64,000 bases of DNA, taken from contig OY282367.1 of NCBI GenBank assembly GCA_958295755.1, positions 392,294 to 456,293 on the forward strand, given 5' to 3'. Under the pieces are notes generated by a model. The model was not told where the DNA came from, ran no database searches, and saw only the letters and a list, made by a program, of their open reading frames with translations. Below are positions 60,563-64,000 of the stretch, in pieces; positions within the stretch are counted from its first letter, which is position 1, and every line of letters starts with the position of its first letter. The DNA comes from an uncultured Acidimicrobiales bacterium (GTDB lineage Bacteria; Actinomycetota; Acidimicrobiia; Acidimicrobiales; Hopanoidiivorantaceae). A program made the position numbers and the translations under genes.

Positions 60563-61821
60563 CAGCAAACATGAACTGCGAAGTTGTAGCAGTAGGCACC
60601 GAGCTGCTGCTAGGTCAGATTGTAGACACCAACTCTTCTTGGATAGGCGAACGACTGGCTGAAGCAGGCATAGATTCGTTTCATCAGACCAAAGTCGGCG
60701 ACAACTTCGACAGGATGTTCGCCGTCATCTCTCAAGCTATCGAGCGTAGTGATGCTGTGGTTGTTTGTGGCGGTCTCGGCCCCACCCACGATGACATCAC
60801 CAGAGAAGTGCTAGCTGCCATTATGGGCACAGAGCTTGTAATCAACGAGGTTGTAGCTGAGCGCATTAGATCTATTTTCACCGACCGAGGAAGGGAAATG
60901 CCCGGTAACAATCTGCGCCAAGCCTTAGTGCCCGCTGGGTCGCATGTCAGCCCGATGATTCCCGGCACCGCGCCAGGTTTGTGTTGCCCTGTTGGGGAGA
61001 GTTCAGGGGAGAGTTCAAAAGTTGTCTATGCTGTGCCGGGCGTGCCGTGGGAGATGAAGGTGCTCATGGAGCAGTGGGTCATGCCCGACCTCGCCGAGCG
61101 AGCTGGCATCACGCAGGTCATCAAGAGCCGCACGTTGCACACCTGGGGCGATTCCGAGTCGGGTCTCGCCGAGAAGCTCGCGGGCGACATAGCTCGCCTA
61201 GACGAATCCGGTCACGCTACCATCGCTTTTCTAGCTAGTGTCCAAGACGGGCTGAAGGTGCGCATCACAGCTAAGGCCTCTTCTAGCGAAGCAGTAAGTC
61301 AGATTCTGGACGCCGAAGAACACATCATCAGGCAATCCATCACGCCCGGCTCGGTATTTGGCATAGACGGCGAGACGATGGAAGCAGCTGTGCTTAAGTT
61401 ATGTCGCCAAAGAGGGGATACTTTAGTCACAGCCGAGTCGCTCACAGGTGGCATGGTTGCCGCAAAGCTAGCATCGGTGCCGGAGGCGAGCGATGTGTTC
61501 AAAGGCGGTATCGTTAGCTACGCCCCGGAGGTGAAGTTTAATCTGCTAGGTGTGCCTGAAGGCCCTGTAGTTTCGGTCGCTACAGCTGAGCAAATGGCAC
61601 TGGGAGCTTGTGAAGTTCTAGGTGCTACCTGTGCGGTAGCTACCACAGGTGTGGCCGGCCCCGACCCGCTAGAAGGCCATCCTCCGGGTACTGTTTGTTT
61701 AGCAACAGCTGTCCGAGGCAAAGTGGAAAGTATGCAAGCTGAGCTTCCTTTCAGCCGAGAGCAAGTCCAGCAGTTCAGTACCCTGACCGTCCTCAACAAC
61801 CTCCGCCACCGACTAATATAA
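60559..61821 (+). CDS. cinA: CinA-family protein (competence/damage-inducible; NMN amidohydrolase domain)
   Basis: A 420-residue two-domain protein. N-terminal molybdopterin-binding-like domain: VAVGTELLLGQIVDTNSSWI, VVCGGLGPTHDDITRE and MPGNNLRQALVPAG. C-terminal CinA domain: LVTAESLTGGMVAAKLASV, GGIVSYAPEVK and ATTGVAGPDPLEG. Possible roles are pyridine-nucleotide recycling (NMN deamidation) and ADP-ribose hydrolysis. Starts at GTG overlapping pgsA; an ATG four codons later is an alternative. A GESSGESSK micro-duplication occurs in the central loop. recA, often next in Actinobacteria, is not present here. Confidence 0.93.
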   Translation: MTANMNCEVVAVGTELLLGQIVDTNSSWIGERLAEAGIDSFHQTKVGDNFDRMFAVISQAIERSDAVVVCGGLGPTHDDITREVLAAIMGTELVINEVVAERIRSIFTDRGREMPGNNLRQALVPAGSHVSPMIPGTAPGLCCPVGESSGESSKVVYAVPGVPWEMKVLMEQWVMPDLAERAGITQVIKSRTLHTWGDSESGLAEKLAGDIARLDESGHATIAFLASVQDGLKVRITAKASSSEAVSQILDAEEHIIRQSITPGSVFGIDGETMEAAVLKLCRQRGDTLVTAESLTGGMVAAKLASVPEASDVFKGGIVSYAPEVKFNLLGVPEGPVVSVATAEQMALGACEVLGATCAVATTGVAGPDPLEGHPPGTVCLATAVRGKVESMQAELPFSREQVQQFSTLTVLNNLRHRLI

Positions 61822-61852
61822 ATAGGCAATCAATCTGACAAAGGAGCCGTAA

Positions 61853-63610
61853 ATGAAAACAAAACTTCCCTTTCGCTTTACGCCAAGGGTTTTTTCTGCT
61901 CTAGTTATCGTTCTTATTTCAGCTGTCGTTGTTAGTTGTTCTGATTCTAACTCGGCAGGCGATTCCGATTACGACTCCGACCAAGACGGCCTTATTGAAA
62001 TTTTCAACCTTCACCAGCTCGATGCCATCCGTTATGACTTAAACGGCAACGGCGTGGCCGATGCGGGTAGAGGTAGCCCCGAAGAAGACATCTATGAAGC
62101 AGCCTTTCCTGATGCCGTGAGTGGCATGGGCTGTCCCAGCGAGGGTTGCTCAGGCTATGAGCTAGCTGCCGACTTGGATTTCAACAATACCAACAGCTAC
62201 CGTGACGGCGCAGTTAATACCGATTGGACAACCGAAAGTGGTTGGGAACCCATCGGCGACCACAGCAATCCGTTTTTAGCCGACTTCGAGGGTGGCGGCT
62301 CTGGCACCGGCTCTGCCGATGGCACCGGCTTCTCTATCTCTAACCTATTCATTAACCGCGATGAACAGAACCTTGTTGGGCTTTTCGGCGAAATCACAGG
62401 TAAGGTCACCGGAGTGGTTTTGACCGATGCGGACGTTACTGGTTCTAATTCTGTGGGCATTCTGGTGGGTAGCAACCGAGGTGTGGTGCGTTCCAGCTTT
62501 GTTTCGGGCGAGTCTTCAGGATTGCGAGATATCGGCGGTTTGGTCGGCTCCAACTGGGATCTGTTGGTAGGTAGCCATGCAGATGCCGAGGTGTCTGGCC
62601 TTATTGTTATCGGCACTTTGGTGGGCACCAACGAAAATGTGATTGAAGACAGCACTGCCGCAGGCTCGGCAACTTCTCGGTCGCGAGTGGTAGGCGGTCT
62701 AGCTGGCATCAACAGAGGCACAATCAGATCCAGTTCATCTGAAAGCGATGTGATGAGTAGAGACTTGGCTGGCGGTTTAGTCGGTCTCAATCAAGGGCCA
62801 GTAACAGGAAGCTCTACCTCAGGTGATGTGGTGGCTAGAGACGAATATGCCGGCGGGTTGATCGCTGTCAACTATAGCGAGATCACCAATAGCTATAGCT
62901 CGTCATCGGTGACGGCAGGAGATAGGGCTGGGGGACTGGTGGGTAGCAACAAGATTTCAGGCACTATCAGCGCAAGCTATGCCACTGGTGAGGTGCTCGG
63001 CGAAAAAGGCTCAGGCGGTTTGGCAGGTCTGAATCTAGGTGACATTATTGGGAGTTACGCCACAGGGCATGTGGTCGGTAGTGAGCATGACTTAGGTGGC
63101 TTGGTGGGTAGCAACAGCGGTGCGATCAGCGTGAGCTATGCCACAGGTAATGTGGAAGGTTATCACCGTGTAGGAGGACTGGTAGGTTACACCGGTATCT
63201 CAAGCACGATCTCATCTAGTTACGCCACAGGTACAGTGGAGGGCGATTTTGAATCAGGTGGCTTATTGGGCTGGAACCGAGGCTTGGTTGAATTCACATA
63301 TGCCACAGGACATGTAGATGCAGAAAGAGACGCCGGTGGCCTAGTTGGAGAAAACAACGGACTAATAAATTCCAGCTATTGGGATACAGAAACCTCAAGA
63401 ATTTCCGAAGGCGTGGCCTACGGCCCCACCACAAACGTCGAAGGCAAAACCACCGCCGAACTCCAACAGCCCACAGGTTATAGCGGCATATACGCAGGCT
63501 GGGACAGAGATGGCGACTTCTGGGACTTCGGCACTGCCGGGGATTATCCCAAAGTAAAGTTTGATACCAACGCAGACGGCACAGCCACAATCGAAGAACT
63601 AGGGCAGTGA
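61853..63610 (+). CDS. GLUG-repeat surface lipoprotein
   Basis: A 585-residue exported protein. Lipoprotein signal VFSALVIVLISAVVVSCSD with lipobox VVSC, then an acidic DSDYDSDQDGLIEI calcium-binding-like segment and the LHQLDAIRYDLNGNG motif that commonly precedes GLUG domains. From about residue 170 some twelve degenerate repeats of about 22-30 residues follow (GGLVGxNxGxIxxSYATGxV), the GLUG motif typical of surface adhesin-like beta-helix proteins. The end (SSYWDTETSRISEG ... TTAELQQPTGYSGIYAGWD) is also standard. AAAGGAGCC precedes ATG. Likely anchored on the cell surface. Confidence 0.92.
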   Translation: MKTKLPFRFTPRVFSALVIVLISAVVVSCSDSNSAGDSDYDSDQDGLIEIFNLHQLDAIRYDLNGNGVADAGRGSPEEDIYEAAFPDAVSGMGCPSEGCSGYELAADLDFNNTNSYRDGAVNTDWTTESGWEPIGDHSNPFLADFEGGGSGTGSADGTGFSISNLFINRDEQNLVGLFGEITGKVTGVVLTDADVTGSNSVGILVGSNRGVVRSSFVSGESSGLRDIGGLVGSNWDLLVGSHADAEVSGLIVIGTLVGTNENVIEDSTAAGSATSRSRVVGGLAGINRGTIRSSSSESDVMSRDLAGGLVGLNQGPVTGSSTSGDVVARDEYAGGLIAVNYSEITNSYSSSSVTAGDRAGGLVGSNKISGTISASYATGEVLGEKGSGGLAGLNLGDIIGSYATGHVVGSEHDLGGLVGSNSGAISVSYATGNVEGYHRVGGLVGYTGISSTISSSYATGTVEGDFESGGLLGWNRGLVEFTYATGHVDAERDAGGLVGENNGLINSSYWDTETSRISEGVAYGPTTNVEGKTTAELQQPTGYSGIYAGWDRDGDFWDFGTAGDYPKVKFDTNADGTATIEELGQ

Positions 63611-63731
63611 TTCGGACGCCAACTTGCACCAGCAGAGGGGGAATTCAATATCAACTTGCCTAGATGCAGCAGATGCTCGTCTCAGTGGTGTAGAAAATTT
63701 AAAGACAAAGAGACGCTCAGGCATTCTGTGG

Positions 63732-63759
63732 TTGACCTATAGTTGCTACCTGCTACTAT
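63732..63759 (+). promoter_or_regulatory. sigma70-type promoter candidate
   Basis: TTGACC and TACTAT are separated by 16 bases and lie about 40 bases before the ATG at 63798. The rest of the 187-base spacer after the GLUG gene shows nothing else recognisable. Confidence 0.5.
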
Positions 63760-63797
63760 GCCTGATGTAGCTAAGGAAAGGCAAGCTAAAGCAAGAT

Positions 63798-64000
63798 ATG
63801 ACCGAAACCCCTCAAATCAACGAAGGCCAGATTCTAAGTGGCCCTCTGTTCAACGAGCCCATGAGGGTGTTGACCGTCCGCAATAACGGTTCTGGGTTGG
63901 TAGAAGCAGGTCTAGTGGGTCAGCGTAGCAATGAATTTCGACAAGTCCCTCTAGAACCAGCCCAAATTGCCGTCCTTCAAATAACCGAACCCGGATTTTC
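63798..64000 (+). CDS. N-terminus of a probable helicase-like protein (3' end outside window)
   Basis: Only 67 residues are visible. The pattern INEGQILSGPLFNEPMRVLTV then GLVEAGLVG ... VPLEPAQIAVLQI resembles the start of large SNF2/DEAD-type helicases with a C-terminal DUF3883 domain (IxGPLLPEPVxVLxV ... LxxEQLAxL). No motor motif is in the window, so the assignment is tentative. A good promoter lies upstream. Confidence 0.45.
   Translation, partial: MTETPQINEGQILSGPLFNEPMRVLTVRNNGSGLVEAGLVGQRSNEFRQVPLEPAQIAVLQITEPGF

Overview
The window reads as a chromosomal piece of an uncultured actinobacterium, most likely Acidimicrobiia-like. This is inferred from F420/FMN luciferase-like oxidoreductases, an actinobacterial housekeeping order (dapA, RNase J, ftsK ... 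rimO, pgsA, cinA), a zinc-free L33 beside L28, a UGA-containing selenoprotein and a complete hopanoid operon. No database could be searched, so the taxon is an inference.

Layout: 1-5851 holds catabolic and oxidoreductase genes (enoyl-CoA hydratase, an alpha/beta-barrel-like protein, an HD protein, an alcohol dehydrogenase, rpmG, rpmB, an LLM oxidoreductase). 6000-12676 (+) and 16404-25726 (-) are two convergent tandem clusters, of three and four genes, encoding exported leucine-rich-repeat (LRR) proteins. Between them lie an acyltransferase-SGNH fusion, tRNA-Arg(CCT), a UGSC-family selenoprotein whose UGA is followed by a well-formed SECIS-like hairpin, and a nitroreductase. 25858-29276 is a formylglycine-generating enzyme plus a sulfatase. 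29362-36221 carries recQ, a lipoprotein, an LLM oxidoreductase, a TauD-type dioxygenase, an EthD-like protein and an SDR. 36333-46142 is a tightly packed hopanoid operon (hpnC, hpnD, hpnE, a prenyl synthase, shc, hpnG, hpnH) ending in a translationally coupled substrate-binding lipoprotein. 46151-61821 is housekeeping (2-hydroxyacid dehydrogenase, metB-like, epimerase, moaA, dapA, rnj, ftsK, an MFS pump, a Ca/Na exchanger, rimO, pgsA, cinA). The window closes with a GLUG-repeat lipoprotein and the start of a probable helicase.

The most interesting system is the LRR family. Six of its seven genes carry a 9-10 bp G/C homopolymer at a position that would control expression. In three the tract sits between an upstream start and the signal peptide (one in frame, two out of frame). 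In two it sits between a strong Shine-Dalgarno and the GTG start. In one it sits exactly at the signal-peptide/mature junction and currently throws the gene out of frame. This looks like a slipped-strand contingency (phase-variable) surface-protein locus. It has also been amplified recently: two adjacent copies form a 2397-bp direct tandem duplication, and the spacers contain chimeric relics of both genes flanking the cluster.

A second genome-style feature is pervasive: most gene borders, and several nonconserved loops or termini of conserved proteins, consist of short degenerate tandem duplications of about 8-25 bp.
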